64,000 nt of DNA from Gigantopelta aegis (Eukaryota > Mollusca > Gastropoda > Neomphalida > Peltospiridae), in the NCBI RefSeq assembly GCF_016097555.1, contig NC_054707.1, positions 42,691,843 to 42,755,842 on the forward strand, in the 5' to 3' direction. The first letter of the stretch is position 1; the number at the start of each line of letters is the position of its first letter. The notes beneath the pieces are model-generated. The model was not told where the DNA came from. It saw only the letters and a list, made by a program, of their open reading frames with translations, and made no database searches. Of this stretch, positions 22,581 through 34,120 are shown in pieces. The position numbers were made by a program, and so were the translations under genes.

Positions 22581-22844
22581 ATAAGCACTTGTTTAATGAC
22601 ACCCCAGATGAAAATTTCATTGGCTATTGGGTGTCAAGCAATGATAAATACGTGAAATACTCAAATCACTATAAAAAAATTAAGTTCAGTTGAAACAGTG
22701 TTAAGAGCAGTACAAAATATAATTAACACAGATAGATAAATATAAGAATTATTACATTAATTGTATTCCACAAAAAGTTATTACATGTACATACCATGCC
22801 TGTACACTTTTTACAAGTCTGACTTTGTGGGAATAAACATAAAT

Positions 22845-23068
22845 CAGGGTTTAAGCTGTTGCTTGCCAAATCACCTAATTGCAAATTAAGTAATTGGCGA
22901 ATGTATTTTATTACTAATTCAACAAAAGCTAATAAAAAAATGGTCTGTTTATAGATCTACGTACTGCCAGTTTTGCTGTTTGGCTGAATGAAACTTGAAT
23001 TTGGCTACAGATTTTGTAAGCGAATTCGCCAAATAGCTAATACTTTATGAGCTTCCGTCTAAACCCTG
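22845..23068. mobile_element. hAT-like MITE (CAGGGTTTA ends) with ATAAAT duplications
   Basis: CAGGGTTTAAGC at the left and GTCTAAACCCTG at the right are inverted repeats; ATAAAT is duplicated directly at both flanks (22839-22844 and 23069-23074). 224 bases with no coding content. Confidence 0.88.
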
Positions 23069-23626
23069 ATAAATGTAAATGCACATGTGGCATCAACTAA
23101 ATGTCAAATAAAAAATCCCCCAAAACAAATTTTTTTAACATTCTAGTTTCATCTGTTTTTTAAATTTGATTTTTAAAAAATGTATAAACAAACATATACA
23201 ACTCGGGTAACCCCAAAATATAAAATGAAATCAATTTTCAAATGGGGATGCAGATTTAATACTTTCATATAACATTACATATGTAAAACTAACTCAAATA
23301 CAGTGTAAATGTAAACAGAAATATTATTATTATTTATGCCTTTAACAGTGACATGCAAAATGCTAACATAACACATTATACATATTATTAACTATTGTTA
23401 ATTCACATTTTATGCACCTTACACCAGTTTGCTTCAGTAGGGCTTATGTTTACTTCACATATCAGGAATGTTAACTTATAATATAAATAAGTGTGATACC
23501 CATTTAAAAATGGATGACTGAAATTACGTCAGACACAAATGTGTTAAAATGCTGTGGTCTGATAAATAATCACAACCTTATATACAAAACCAAGTATATA
23601 AATTGGTAAATAACATATCGCTTATA

Positions 23627-23712
23627 AATGAATGATTGTTTAACGACACACAAGCATGAAATACACATCGGCCATTGTATATTGGGTGTCAAACAAAGGT
23701 AAATATATAAAC
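23627..23712 (-). repeat. GACACCC-type tail element
   Basis: GAATGATTGTTTAACGACAC, then ATACACATCGGCCATTG and TTGGGTGTCAAAC. Confidence 0.7.
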
Positions 23713-23733
23713 ATCTTATGAATGAAGGAAGGA

Positions 23734-24048
23734 AATATTTCATTTAACGACACACTCAACACATTTTTATGTAAGGTTTTATGGCGTCAGACATGGTTGA
23801 GGACCACACATATATTGAGAGAGGAAACCCGCTGTCACCACTTCATGGGTTACTCTTTTTGATTAGCAGCAAGGATCTTTTATATGCACCATCCCATAGA
23901 CAGGATAGCACATACCACAGCCTTTGATATACCAGTTGTGGTGTACTGGCTGGAATGAGAAATAGCCCAGTGAGCTCACCGACGAGGATCGATGCCAAAC
24001 CGACTGTGCATTGAGCGGGTGCTTTACCACTGAGCTACATCCCGCCCC
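23734..24048 (-). mobile_element. Full-length SINE with 12-bp target duplication
   Basis: Complete from tail (ATTTCATTTAACGACACACT) to head (GGTGCTTTACCACTGAGCTA then CATCCCGCCCC). CTTATGAATGAA flanks it directly on both sides. Confidence 0.93.
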
Positions 24049-24269
24049 TTCTTATGAATGAATGACATCAATATAAAAATTCTACATTTACAATATAACA
24101 CAATGTAAAGAGCTGTGCAAAATTACTAATATCACAAGAAAAGGTTTAAATAAAATATTCAAAAAGGTTCCACCACATCTCATCTATCAATACCGGTATA
24201 TTTTTTCTAATTTATTTGATAATATAATAGAACAGAATCACACCCAGTACATAAAAATAAATCGATTAA

Positions 24270-24548
24270 TGGGAATGAATGAATGAATGAATGTTTATCG
24301 ACACCCCAGCCCCAAAAAATACATCAGCTATTGGGTGTCAAACTATGGTAAATGCAAAAATTAAGTGATGAACAACATGAATATAAAAATTCAAGTAGTA
24401 AATTAAAGCACAGAGTAAAGAACTGTGCAAAAATCAGTGCCAAACAAAACTACATGCATTTACGTAAACTTATGAATAAATGAGTGAATGAATGAATGTT
24501 TAACGACACCTCAGCATGAAATCCACACCCAAACATTGGGTGCTGGAT
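24270..24548 (-). repeat. Two tandem GACACCCC tail elements
   Basis: Two copies (about 24270-24350 and 24478-24548), each an AATG-type tract followed by CGACACCCCAG or ACGACACCTCAG and then TTGGGTG. Each is followed by a similar AAAATTCAA and GAGCTGTGCAAAA stretch that also occurs near 24080-24120 and 24600, so the larger unit (about 220-240 bp) is tandemly amplified. Confidence 0.7.
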
Positions 24549-24979
24549 GTGTACATTTATGAATACATGACTGAACACAAGTATAAAAATTCAAAATTTA
24601 AATTAACACAGAATAAAGAGCTGTGCAAAAATACAAATACCAAAAGTAAAATAACATTTAGAACTATAAAAGTCTGTATAATATCTTTAAAAATTACAGA
24701 ACAAGCTCTGGGTGGAATCAAACCATTCCAATCATCTTGCTGAGTTGAAAAGATATTTAAAATTATTTTAAGAGTTATCAAGGGGAAAATTTCTAAGCAG
24801 CCTTGGCTGCAAAGTTGTTTTAAAAAACAAATTGCTTCTAGGCATGTGCTTATGAAACTTTACAGTCTGGACTCAAATAAATCTCTAATAACATCACATG
24901 CATACAATTTGTATGGTATTGCCTTGAGTCTAGACTAAGAGCCGAAGTTACATAGATTGTTTTTCTTAAATACAGGTGT

Positions 24980-25440
24980 TTAAACCTTGTAAATGTTACA
25001 GCAATGCAAGTCATAAACAGGCTTTGTAAATTTGGCCCATTAGTTTTATAAGCACGAGGCCTGATGCCAACATGGCTGAACACACAATAAACATCAAGGT
25101 CTTTATTGGCAATGGATAAAGACATCACTATCACTAGTTCACATAATGTAGACCTTGGTCATGAAAGCAAGTCTGAAAATAATATATCTGGATGCAAGAA
25201 AATTCAAATTGTTTTCCAAAGCTTTAATAATTGCCAACAATTCAGCATTAAACATGGATATCTGAATTGGGAAACCTCTTGTACATTGTATATTATTGTG
25301 CCAACTGAAAAAAAAACCCCTCATTGCTTGATCCATCAGTATAAACAGGAATATGTAATCATAAAATGTATTTTGAATTTCTTCAGATGCTCAATATTTG
25401 GTAGTTTAATACACCAACAGAACAAAATATAAAAGGTGTT
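24980..25440 (-). mobile_element. LINE fragment: RNase H-like domain, decayed
   Basis: On the minus strand pieces of a LINE RNase H domain are seen: YTDGSSNEG (first catalytic Asp strand), FNAELLAIIKALEN (Glu helix) and DVYCVFSHVGIR (W.PSHVGI-like). They are spread over more than one frame, so the domain is inactive. Probably the C-terminal end of a Jockey/CR1/I-type LINE. Confidence 0.7.
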
Positions 25441-26170
25441 TCTAAAATGTTAGTTACAAGAACATAACATTCGATGACATCAACAACACAACAGACAAAC
25501 CTGGCACAAGATTAAATCCACATGAACCAGGAGAATATTTATCAAGTTGGAATACTAATGAAACCAGCAGAACCAATATAAAATAAGTTTATAGTTTCAT
25601 GTGTCATTCTTTGACCCAAACTTTAGTGGCGGATATGACCACGGTATCATGTAGTTATCACCATTAGCAAACTTTAAGACCCACATTGTCTTCTTTTCCA
25701 AACCTCAAAAGAGCAAAATGTTAAAGGGGCATAGCTAATTCAGGTAGGAACTGGAGAAGCTGTGTATCATTACTGTAACATACTTATTTGTCTCTAACTT
25801 TGTACATATAAAACATCACTAAATTGTTATCTGAAAATGGGCAAGTGTAAATGTATTTTGTTCTTTAGAAACTAGAATTTTTGTTTTAAAAAATCACATT
25901 TTAAACCATTCAAAGATCCAACATTTGACAAATCTCCAGATTTCAAAGTCTACATATGCTTCATAATTCATGCACGCATCTCCAGAAATAATGAAGTGTG
26001 GAATGCTCAGGCGAGTGGGAAGTAATCCTTGTACATGTAGTAGAAAAAAAGAAAAAAAAAAAAAAAGAAAAAATAATCATGGCAAACCATCAGAATTTAA
26101 TACAATTTTATATTTTGCTTGTATAGTATACACGCATGTATGTACTTACAAACATGTATATCCAGGCAGC
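25441..26170. other. Non-coding stretch
   Basis: Nothing identified apart from a TTAAAGGGGC start near 25722 that could be the left end of a TTAA-type element without a visible partner. Confidence 0.4.
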
Positions 26171-26177
26171 CAGGAAA

Positions 26178-26308
26178 AAGAAAGAAATGTTTTATTTAAT
26201 GATGCACTCAACACATTTTATTTACGGTTATATGGCGTCAGACATATGGTTAAGGACCACACAGATTTTGAGAGGAAACCCGCTGTCGCCACTACATGGG
26301 CTACTCTT
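26178..26308 (-). mobile_element. 5'-truncated SINE with 13-bp duplication
   Basis: Only tail and part of the core are present (TTTTATTTAATGATGCACTC to CACTACATGGGCTACTCTT), yet AGGCAGCCAGGAA flanks it directly on both sides (26164-26176 and 26309-26321). The truncation therefore happened during insertion. Confidence 0.92.
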
Positions 26309-26967
26309 AGGCAGCCAGGAATACATTACTGTATAATTAGTGGGATTTTTTTCCTTGCATAGTTTACCATAAAACAATGTTAATATGCAGTAGCCAAGAC
26401 ATGTTTTACACCCAGCCCTCTAAATTCAGAATTTACAATGGCTATTTAGTACAATTAACAACAGAGTACATGTACATACCTGATAATGAGAAAACTGTCA
26501 GCTACATGTATTTGAAGTGACACTGCAAATTGTCATTGCAAGTTTTGAGAGTTGAACACCAGAATGTCAAGAAAATGTAGACTTTATATATTGATAAAAT
26601 CATCAATTATAATAAATCTGAAGGACAAAACTGTTAACGTAATACAAAGAATTAGATTTACATAAAAATATCAACATGAAAAATCAATGTTCACTAGACT
26701 ATGATTTCTATGCATTAATGCAACAAGGTTAGAATATTATATTATATTAAAGGAGTATTTTGGAAATATTTTTCTAATTATTATTATTCATACTCGTCAA
26801 TGTAGGAAAACTAGTTATGTCCTCTTGTGACTGCAGTAGCCGCTAGGTCAGTTACACGTACAACTAACCTTCTCGAGCATTACCTGCACCATCTTGAATG
26901 GATGTGTTGGTATGCTCTAGCTAAAGAGAGTTGTTTTTTTGTACTTTTAATTGTTTTGGTAACAAAT

Positions 26968-27045
26968 GGAATAGATGCTTAACAACACCCCAGCATGAAA
27001 AATACATCGGCTATTGGGTGTCAAACTATGGTAAATGCAAAAATA
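26968..27045 (-). repeat. GACACCCC-type tail element
   Basis: GATGCTTAACAACACCCCAG, then GGCTATTGGGTGTCAAACTA. Confidence 0.7.
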
Positions 27046-28560
27046 ATGTGTTTTGGTAACAGGAGAGAGGTAAATAAGGCTACCTGTGTGGAGTTAGGTT
27101 TACCTCTGGCTCAAGACACCCATGACACATTAAAGGATGTGAATAATGCCAAGCGGTCTGTAGTGGAGGAGTATGTGATGAGGTTACCAATGATAACTGC
27201 TGCCTGTAAGCGAATTATGGCTCATTTGTATCATCAGTGGCAGCCAGGTTTCTTTTCTCTTATTATAGACAATATTTGGGTGAAAGATGTTTGCCATCCA
27301 GCAACCGTTAACATCTTTTTTTTAGAAATCTTGTAACCTCGGAAAGACTGGATGTGCAAGTTTTCAAGGTGTCCAGCCATTTAAGAACATTCATTTAATG
27401 TTTCGACGAAGCACAGGATGCTTGGTCACCCATGGTCATGGACTGTTTTGTGGTCAATAATATGTAAGTTTTAAAAGCTGCAATTTTTTTTCAAGGATTT
27501 CCAGGAGTCACGAGAAGTCTGGTGTAGTACAGACTGCTGAGAACATCAACAATGTTGTGGGAAACTCCAATGAGGCAATAATGAATGGTATTACAACTTG
27601 GATCTGACAAAAAGTGTGTATGATCGTAGACTTGAAACGACACAATGCTACCTTATCATTTGCTCAATGGCCATTGCAACGGACAGAAAAAAGACTACCG
27701 TAAGAAAAATTCAAAAGGCTGGTTTCTGCCTGCTGTGGCCAATTGAAGACAGATGACCTGATAATGGAACATTACAAATAATCTCAGATGTTATTTTATA
27801 TAACACTTCCCATAAATGTAATGAGACTGTCACTAGAAAACTCACAAAAGTGCATGTGTAGACAACCCATTGGGAATTTAGCAAAGATGAAAGACATGGC
27901 CACCAAACAACTGCAAAAAAGAAAGAGGTCCAGGATGCATCTAATGAAACAAAATAAAAGATATACTGTACCTATACAAGGCCACAGATTCTATTTCACA
28001 AGAACTCACCAGTACCAGCGCCATGTTTGTTAAGGAGGTTATCCATTCATGAGATACCTCTACAGATAACAAGACAAGTAAAAAGGGCTGGTACTGAAAT
28101 GAGAATAGACATTCATCCAAGATAGCCATTTTTTAATATTTTTTTTATGAACAGTTCACCTGTGCAATCCGAAAGACAATGTTATCCAAGATATGTCCAT
28201 CTGTAATGGATATTCTGTTTGGAGTATTCTAGATTATGTTTATTACTAGATAATAGTAACCATGTTGGTATTAATTATAAGTTTTGTTTAATATGTTCAG
28301 ACCTAGTGAACAAATGGTTTTCACATGATAGAGCCAGACATCCCACTGTCTGGACCCATCTTAGCAGAGAATCTTGCAAAGATGTCGAGGGTGATTGTCG
28401 ACGTGGAAGAAAAGAAGCAATACTCAGATTGGAGAGTGGTAGCAATAGTGATGAAAAAAGATGTCTTAATCTGCAAATATTCATAAAGACACATGAGCAA
28501 CAGCTACTGACTACCAAACCTGGGGCCATATTGTGAATGAAGAATCAGTGGATCAAACAG
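27046..28560 (+). pseudogene. Decayed coding-like patches of unknown origin
   Basis: Protein-like stretches on the plus strand are scattered through stops and frame changes: ATCVELGLPLAQDTHDTLKD with MITAACKRIMAHLYHQW (27085-27245), and MIEPDIPLSGPILAENLAKM with VVDVEEKKQYSDW-like continuation (28328-28450). They may be remains of a retrocopy or of the N-terminal part of the transposon whose transposase lies at 30.2-30.8 kb. I cannot name them. Confidence 0.4.
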
Positions 28561-29423
28561 ATGCCATTTGTGACAAAAACTATGAATCTATAGATCAACA
28601 AAGCGATGAACTCATCCTTTTTTTTGGAGACAGAGATGTCAACTACCAATAGTGTGGCACAAGAGGTACTAGGACCCTACAGTCCCAAGTTTGATGATAA
28701 AATTGAAGTGTTTTTATTATTATTGATGTAGTTTTGTATAGAGGTCTGATCAGTTCGGCATTGTCTAGCCATGTTGCTAATCAGAATTGTGGTGTGCATT
28801 TCCAGTTTGTTTTGACAGCCCCCAATACTGATCTATTGAAAGGAAGCATCAGACAGTGAACTACTGCAGGCTGTCCAATCAGAACTCATTGTAACAATAT
28901 TTGTATTTGATAGAAGCTGTCTTGATGCATGTTTGATAATTGATGTTACAAGCTTTGTTTGGTCTTGGTGATCCACCATGTTAAATACATGCAAATCAGT
29001 CGAACTCAAACGATCGAATGTTGTAGTTGTTTGATAATACAAAGCAACAGGAAACACTGCTTTAATTCTGGAGAATACAAAATGCTCCAAACTATTTATG
29101 ATTTTTTTGTTACCGGTACGTTTTCTTACTCTGTCATACGAGGTCTGTTTGGGGGTGTTAACACGGGTAGATGTCTAACACGGCTTCCTCAGGCTCCAAC
29201 CACTTGGTTATGTGTGCCGAGGGTGGGTGTCTTAAATGACTGCCCCAGTTTGACAAACATTTGCTGTGTTGGGCCTGCCGTTCTTGTTCTTTCGAATGAC
29301 AGTGTCACTTGGTCCCCCTCCACATGGGGGAAAGTTAAGAGACGCAGAGCCGAAGAGGATGGTTCGACGAGAAAAAGACGGGCGTAGCGCAGAGGCAAAA
29401 AAAGAAGTTTGGTACAGAACGAA

Positions 29424-29640
29424 AATCCATGAAAGATTAATTTACAGGTTGTGTAAAAGCCATATAAGCCATCCTGAATTGTTTGACAAAATTGATATAC
29501 AATCATGATTTCAGGAAAATGTGGTGGTTTTGGAAGAACACCATGTTTTGCACCTAATTTCAGCTAATAATAATTTGTGTTTTCTGGCAGTACTGAAATA
29601 AACTTGGTTGAGATTTAAGCAACGCAAAACTGGTCACTGC
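29424..29640 (+). repeat. Direct repeat, copy 1 (partner 30825-31045)
   Basis: AATTTACAGGTTGTGTAAAA, ACACCATGTTTTGCA and TTTTCTGGCAGTACTGAAAT recur in the same order at 30825-31045. The two copies bracket a SINE and the Kolobok-like transposase remnant. Confidence 0.8.
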
Positions 29641-29841
29641 AATTGGCTCAACATTGGACAAGCATTATTGTATAGTCTGGTGCCAAAGTAAACAGACCGA
29701 CGTGTTGTGCAATCTATGGCACTCAACAAGCTGGGGTCTTGACGTATGTTGTGTGACAGACTTCTCACTACTGCTAATAACTGCAATTTGGGGAGACTTT
29801 TGGCGGAAAAAAAAAACCCCATCCATTTCGCCAGCTGGTAG

Positions 29842-30177
29842 GTACTGGGTTCGGATCCCAGTCGAGGCATGGGATTTTTAATCCAGATACAGACTCCAAA
29901 CCCTGAGTGAGTGCTCCGCACGGCCCAATGGGTAGGTGTAAACTACTTGCACCGACCAGTGATCCATAACTGGTTCAACAAAGGCCATGGTTTGTGCTAT
30001 CCTGCCTGTGGGAAGCGCAAATAAAAGATCCCTTGCTGCTAATCGGAAAGAGTAGCACATGTAGTGGCGAAAGCAGGTTTCCTCTCAAAATCTGTGTGGT
30101 CCTTAACCATATGTCTGACGCCATATAACTGTAAATAAAATGTGTTGAGTGCGTCGTTAAATAACACATTTCTTTTT
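29842..30177 (+). mobile_element. SINE with GCCTCGGTGGC-type head, 5' shortened
   Basis: Starts within the B-box region (GGGTTCGGATCCCAGTCGAG), then the core (ATCCTGCCTGTGGGAAGCG, GATCCCTTGCTGCTAATCGG) and tail (GTGCGTCGTTAAATAACACA). This copy reads on the plus strand, opposite to 10027-10432 and 57924-58318. Confidence 0.88.
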
Positions 30178-30212
30178 CCTTTTTACAGGATAAACCTTCG
30201 GCCAAATAAGTA

Positions 30213-30760
30213 ACTTCGCCAAGACATTACAACTGAAATGTTTTTCAAAGAAAATTTACTGCAGCATTCAGGACAAGCAGCTCTTCCCTGTGGTAAACTA
30301 TGCTTGGCAGATGGAATAAGCTTCAGTTGTTTCCCAGCTGCAAGGTCAGAAAGTGTGGCTATGTGGAGATAGCGATGCAACACTCCTGGTTTGTGCCAAA
30401 TATTGTAACTATGCTATGATGGACATACATTCTGGTATGGTGGTGGCATACAAAACTGTTCAGGTGACCGAGATTGGCAGTTAAACCAACATAGAGAAAT
30501 TGGGCTTCTCCTGGTGTTTGGATGAGGTGAAGGGTTGGTTAGAAATAAAAGTTTTAGCTACTGACCAACACATGCAGATTGCAAAAGTTATCAAGGTCAA
30601 GATAACCATCCAACGCCAGTACGACATGTGGCACTTTGCAAAGTCATTTGGTAAAAAGCTAGGCCAGGTAACCAAGAGGAAGGAATGCAATGCACTGGAA
30701 TAATATAAGGATGAGATCTATCACAAACCTTGTGTGGTGGTCTACGAGAACCTAATGATA
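30213..30760 (+). pseudogene. Kolobok-like transposase remnant
   Basis: Conserved blocks appear in order: VWLCGDSDATLLVCAKYCNY with AMMDIHSGMVVAYKTVQVTE (about 30355-30475), then GFSWCLDEVKGW, IKVLATDQHMQIAKVI and QYDMWHFAKSFGKKLGQVTK (30500-30703). These are the GDG/D..H..I/FDxWH..K.. blocks of the TTAA-specific, often THAP-bearing Kolobok-type transposases. The N-terminal THAP part and the C-terminus are missing and the frame is broken (for example TAA at 30481), so it is dead. Family call is from memory of the blocks. Confidence 0.7.
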
Positions 30761-30824
30761 TTCATTATCATTTAACAGTCAACCATCATATGACTGAAAA
30801 AGCATCTTTCTGATACAGAGAGAA

Positions 30825-31045
30825 AATCAATGAAGTATTAATTTACAGGTTGTGCAAAAGCCATATAAATGCCATCATGAACTGTGACAAAACTGATATA
30901 CATGGTTGCAGGAAACTTTTTTTTTTTTTTTGTAAACACCATGTTTTGCAACTAAGTACTTGAAAGTAATAATAAATTTAACTTGTATTTTCTGGCATTA
31001 CTGAAATAAATCTATTTACAACTAAACTGTTGTGAAAAACTGGCT
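30825..31045 (+). repeat. Direct repeat, copy 2
   Basis: Same order of words as copy 1, with a poly-T insertion near 30919. It ends where a LINE fragment begins. Confidence 0.8.
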
Positions 31046-31050
31046 TACTG

Positions 31051-31185
31051 CAAATGATGTTTGCAGAAGATACAACAATACATGATCCAAGCACATCAAT
31101 TTTTTTTTTGCAAAATATTGTAAAAGATAAATTAAATAAAGATATGAAAAGCATTGAAGCTTGGTGTAAAAACATCTGGCGACAG
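31051..31185 (+). mobile_element. LINE reverse transcriptase fragment
   Basis: One open stretch reads MFAEDTTIHDPSTS then LNKDMKSIEAWCKNIW, matching the [YF]ADDT motif and the following W.N block of Jockey/CR1-type reverse transcriptases. The ADD motif is AED here. About 45 codons remain. Confidence 0.7.
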
Positions 31186-31294
31186 CTTCAAAGCACATCA
31201 TTTGTTTCATTGGATTTGGTTGGGTTCTTTCTTTCTTTTATTGTTCCTTTTCTTTCTCTGTCTAATATGTATATTTTTTTCTGTCTATTTTCAG

Positions 31295-31710
31295 TCAGCC
31301 ACCCCGTGGAGAACATGATTTGGACGAAACCCTGGCAACCTTGTCATCTCTCAATCGGACGTCACAGAAACCCGCCGACTTTGACGATGAGTTTACGTCA
31401 CTTGTCACCTGGATGAAGCGGCTTTGCCAGGAAGTCACATCCCATGACAGCCGCTATGGCGGGGTCAGCGCCTAGCCACTGCTGCATGTTCTGCCAACGT
31501 AATGGGGAGACGTGGGAGTTTTTCTCCACGCATTCATTAAAGGACAACTGGGGCAAAGTGATCTGTTCAGTGCTCAGAAGCTACATCTGCCCCAACTGTC
31601 ACGCGACCGGTGACGTGGCTCACACCATCCGCCACTGTCGCGTATCCAAGGAAGGTAATGTGGCAGCGATTTATAAGACACAGAGAACGAGTTGCAAGAT
31701 GCGGAAGTAG
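31295..31710 (+). CDS. nanos: Nanos zinc-finger exon (3' terminal), with apparent frameshift
   Basis: From 31467 the frame encodes the Nanos RNA-binding zinc finger: CCMFCQRNGETWEFFSTH, LKDNWGKVIC, SYICPNCHATGDVAHTIRHC. All eight ligands are in the family spacing C-x2-C-x12-H-x10-C-x7-C-x2-C-x7-H-x4-C. A strong acceptor (pyrimidine tract, ttttcag at 31294) opens the exon. The frame after it (QPPRGEHDLDETLATLSSLN, ending DSRYGGVSA then TAG) is offset by one base from the finger. Removing one G from the GGGG run at about 31456-31460 would give ...YGGSAPSHCC, so this is either an assembly error or a recent loss. Nanos acts in cytoplasm with Pumilio and CCR4-NOT to repress mRNAs in germline cells. 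The upstream exon with the NOT1-binding motif was not found. Confidence 0.85.
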
Positions 31711-31739
31711 GTAGACCCATCATGAATTGTATTCTGTGG

Positions 31740-31749
31740 AATAAATAAA
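31740..31749 (+). terminator. Poly(A) signals of the Nanos transcript
   Basis: Two overlapping AATAAA hexamers (31740 and 31744) lie 30 bases after the stop codon, implying a very short 3' UTR for this transcript. Confidence 0.65.
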
Positions 31750-31829
31750 CATTGAAATTAAATATTAGTCATTTTGTTTCTTTTGTTTTATAAGAAAAGT
31801 GTTATAGTGTACATTATTTTACAATGAGA

Positions 31830-32020
31830 ACTGTTTGTTTTGTTTTGTTTAACAACACCAATGGAGCACATTGATTAATTAATCATCGGTTATTGGATGT
31901 CAAACATTTGGTAATTCTGACTCATTGTCATCAGAGGAAACCTGCTACATTTTTTTCTAATGCAGCAAGGGATCTTTTATATGCACTTTCCCACAGACAG
32001 AAAAACCCATACCACGGTTT
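31830..32020 (-). mobile_element. SINE fragment (tail and core)
   Basis: GTTTTGTTTAACAACACCAA tail, ATTGGATGTCAAACATTTGG, and ATGCACTTTCCCACAGACAG; no head. Confidence 0.78.
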
Positions 32021-33055
32021 TGTCCAGGTGCAATGAGAGCTGATGAAAGGAGCGACATTTTTTTTTCCATGCGTGATGGTCTATTTTTAGATTTATGACG
32101 CATTATCCGTCTAAAAATTATCACACTGTATGCGACAAGCCGGACAATATTTACCTGTGCTGTACAGTACAATACTACTGCACGTTCACACTAGGAGTTG
32201 AGTGTTTGTGTAACAGGGGCATTTTAATCTGTACATAATGTTTGTTTATTTATTGCTGTTTGTGGTATAGGCCCACGAAATGCACAAAACACACCACTCA
32301 TCCACCCCTTGCAGCAGCAGCAATGGTACAGCCCAGGCATGTCAGTTTTACTGGGCAAGAGACTCACAAAAACACCTTCATGTCGTTTATAAGACAAAAA
32401 TTAGAAATATGACACATTTAGCATAATCTACAATCAATTCCAAAGTCATAAGAGCCCATAAAATCCAGAAATTGATACATTTATTTACAAACTTTGATAT
32501 TTTCACATTCGCAAACACCACCAGACAAGAACACACACAATGAGTGCGCTTGCGCTGAGAGTAAGACGGAAAAAAAAAAAAATCAATAATTTTTTTTTTT
32601 TTTACACTGATGGCTCCCGGGGCAGATTATGGGGGATTTCCCAGTTGCAAGGAAACCTACTCTCCAGCTGAAAAACCCCAACCCCACCGCATATATATAA
32701 ATTATGTCCACGTAAAATTTATAATTTCAAATTATAAACATTTACATATATTGTTTCAGAAGTCAAAGATTTCCACTCTAATACCACAACAATCCTGTTT
32801 GACGTCAAATACATTTACATTGACCATTTTCTAGTTCCTTGATTAAAAAATAGTTCAGATATTAATCACTAATACACACACTACAGAAAGAAACCCGACA
32901 GCACCCACATTTAGCTAAGTTTCGGCAAATTCCGGACAGCAGAATTCGCCGACATATATCATGACATTGCGTCACATGATCGCCCACTCAGCCATTCCGT
33001 CTTCCAAGGGCCATCTCATACAATAATACGACAAGGGCCCGACAATCACCAAACA
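32021..33055. other. Non-coding stretch
   Basis: No gene seen; poly-A/T tracts at 32570-32610. Confidence 0.45.
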
Positions 33056-33258
33056 AAAGTTTGTTTTGTGTAACGACACCACTAGAGCACATTGATTCAT
33101 TAATCAATGGCTACTGGATGTAAAATATTTGGTAATTTTAACAGTGTAAGAGAGGAAACCCGCTACATTTTATCATTAGTAGCAAGTGATCTTTTATAGG
33201 CCTATGCACCATCCCACAGACAGAATAGCACATACCATGGCCTTTGATATGCCAGAGT
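33056..33258 (-). mobile_element. SINE fragment, minus
   Basis: AAGTTTGTTTTGTGTAACGA tail through ATACCATGGCCTTTGATATG; ends abruptly before the head. Confidence 0.8.
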
Positions 33259-33353
33259 GGTACACATGCCAAGCAGGCATACGACTTAAGAAAACCTGAA
33301 TGTAATATTGTTTCTGTGTGTGTGTGTACCACTGTCGCTTTGGTGACTGTCCA

Positions 33354-33524
33354 CAGCCCAGTGGTAAAGCGCTCAGTTGATGCGTGGTCGCTCTGGAATC
33401 GATCCTCGTCAGTGGGTCCATTGTGCTATTTCTCGCTTCACCCAGTGCACCACGACCGGTATATCAAAGGCCGTGGTATGTGCTATCCTGTCTGTGGGAT
33501 GGTGCATATAAAAGATCACTTGCC
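33354..33524 (+). mobile_element. SINE fragment, plus, with tRNA-like head
   Basis: CCCAGTGGTAAAGCGCTCAG (A box), CTGGAATCGATCCTCG (B box), then CACGACCGGTATATCAAAGG and TGGTGCATATAAAAGATC. It is tail-truncated and lies head to head with the minus copy at 33056-33258, 95 bases away. Confidence 0.82.
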
Positions 33525-34120
33525 AAAAAACTACATAGCTTGGTATCTGACTGTACGCTCATTCTTAGATAAGTGAACAATCTCCCATACGAGTTGAGTA
33601 TAAAATGAACCTTCACTCCAATAGTCTCCTATTTTCATAAACGCGGTGACGTGTTTTGTCCATATGTGTATTGATATCTTAATACCGCCATCAAAAGGGA
33701 ACACATTTGATGTTTTACACGCGTTACATGTTTAACGTTAAAGTATCTGATGGAAATTAAACGTACCCTTAGCTACGAGTATCGTAACCTTAGAAATAAC
33801 CTTAGATCTTACTTTAAATATTGACACTGCACACTGCCATGACGGAGACATCCAACACATGGTCTATATATGCACCAGTTGTAATATATATATGTTTTAT
33901 GTACGCTGTTTTTCAGACAGTGTGTAGAGCTGATAACATTATTTAACGTATCTGATGGTAGGTTTGGGGACAGATGAATTTTGGAGAAAAAAACAACAAA
34001 ACCCTGCAAACAGTAAGTCAATGAAGTTGAAAAAAGAAACTTTGTCTAAAACACTGTTAGACAGACAGGTAAATGAAGATATATTCATAGTGAAGTAAAC
34101 TGTGTGCTTTCAAATAGTTG
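33525..34120. other. Non-coding stretch
   Basis: Nothing identified. Confidence 0.45.

Noticed and set aside
27046-28560. An intact host gene between 27 and 28.6 kb
   Set aside because: Protein-like patches are separated by many stops and frame changes and no consistent splice model joins them.
29424-31045. Pair of direct repeats read as the LTRs of a retroelement
   Set aside because: The interior holds a Kolobok-like DNA transposase and a SINE, the repeats lack TG...CA ends, and there is no retroelement gene between them.
33354-33420. tRNA gene suggested by A-box and B-box-like motifs
   Set aside because: The motifs are the head of a SINE, followed by the shared SINE core and not by a foldable tRNA; the same applies at 10432, 18063, 24048 and 58318.
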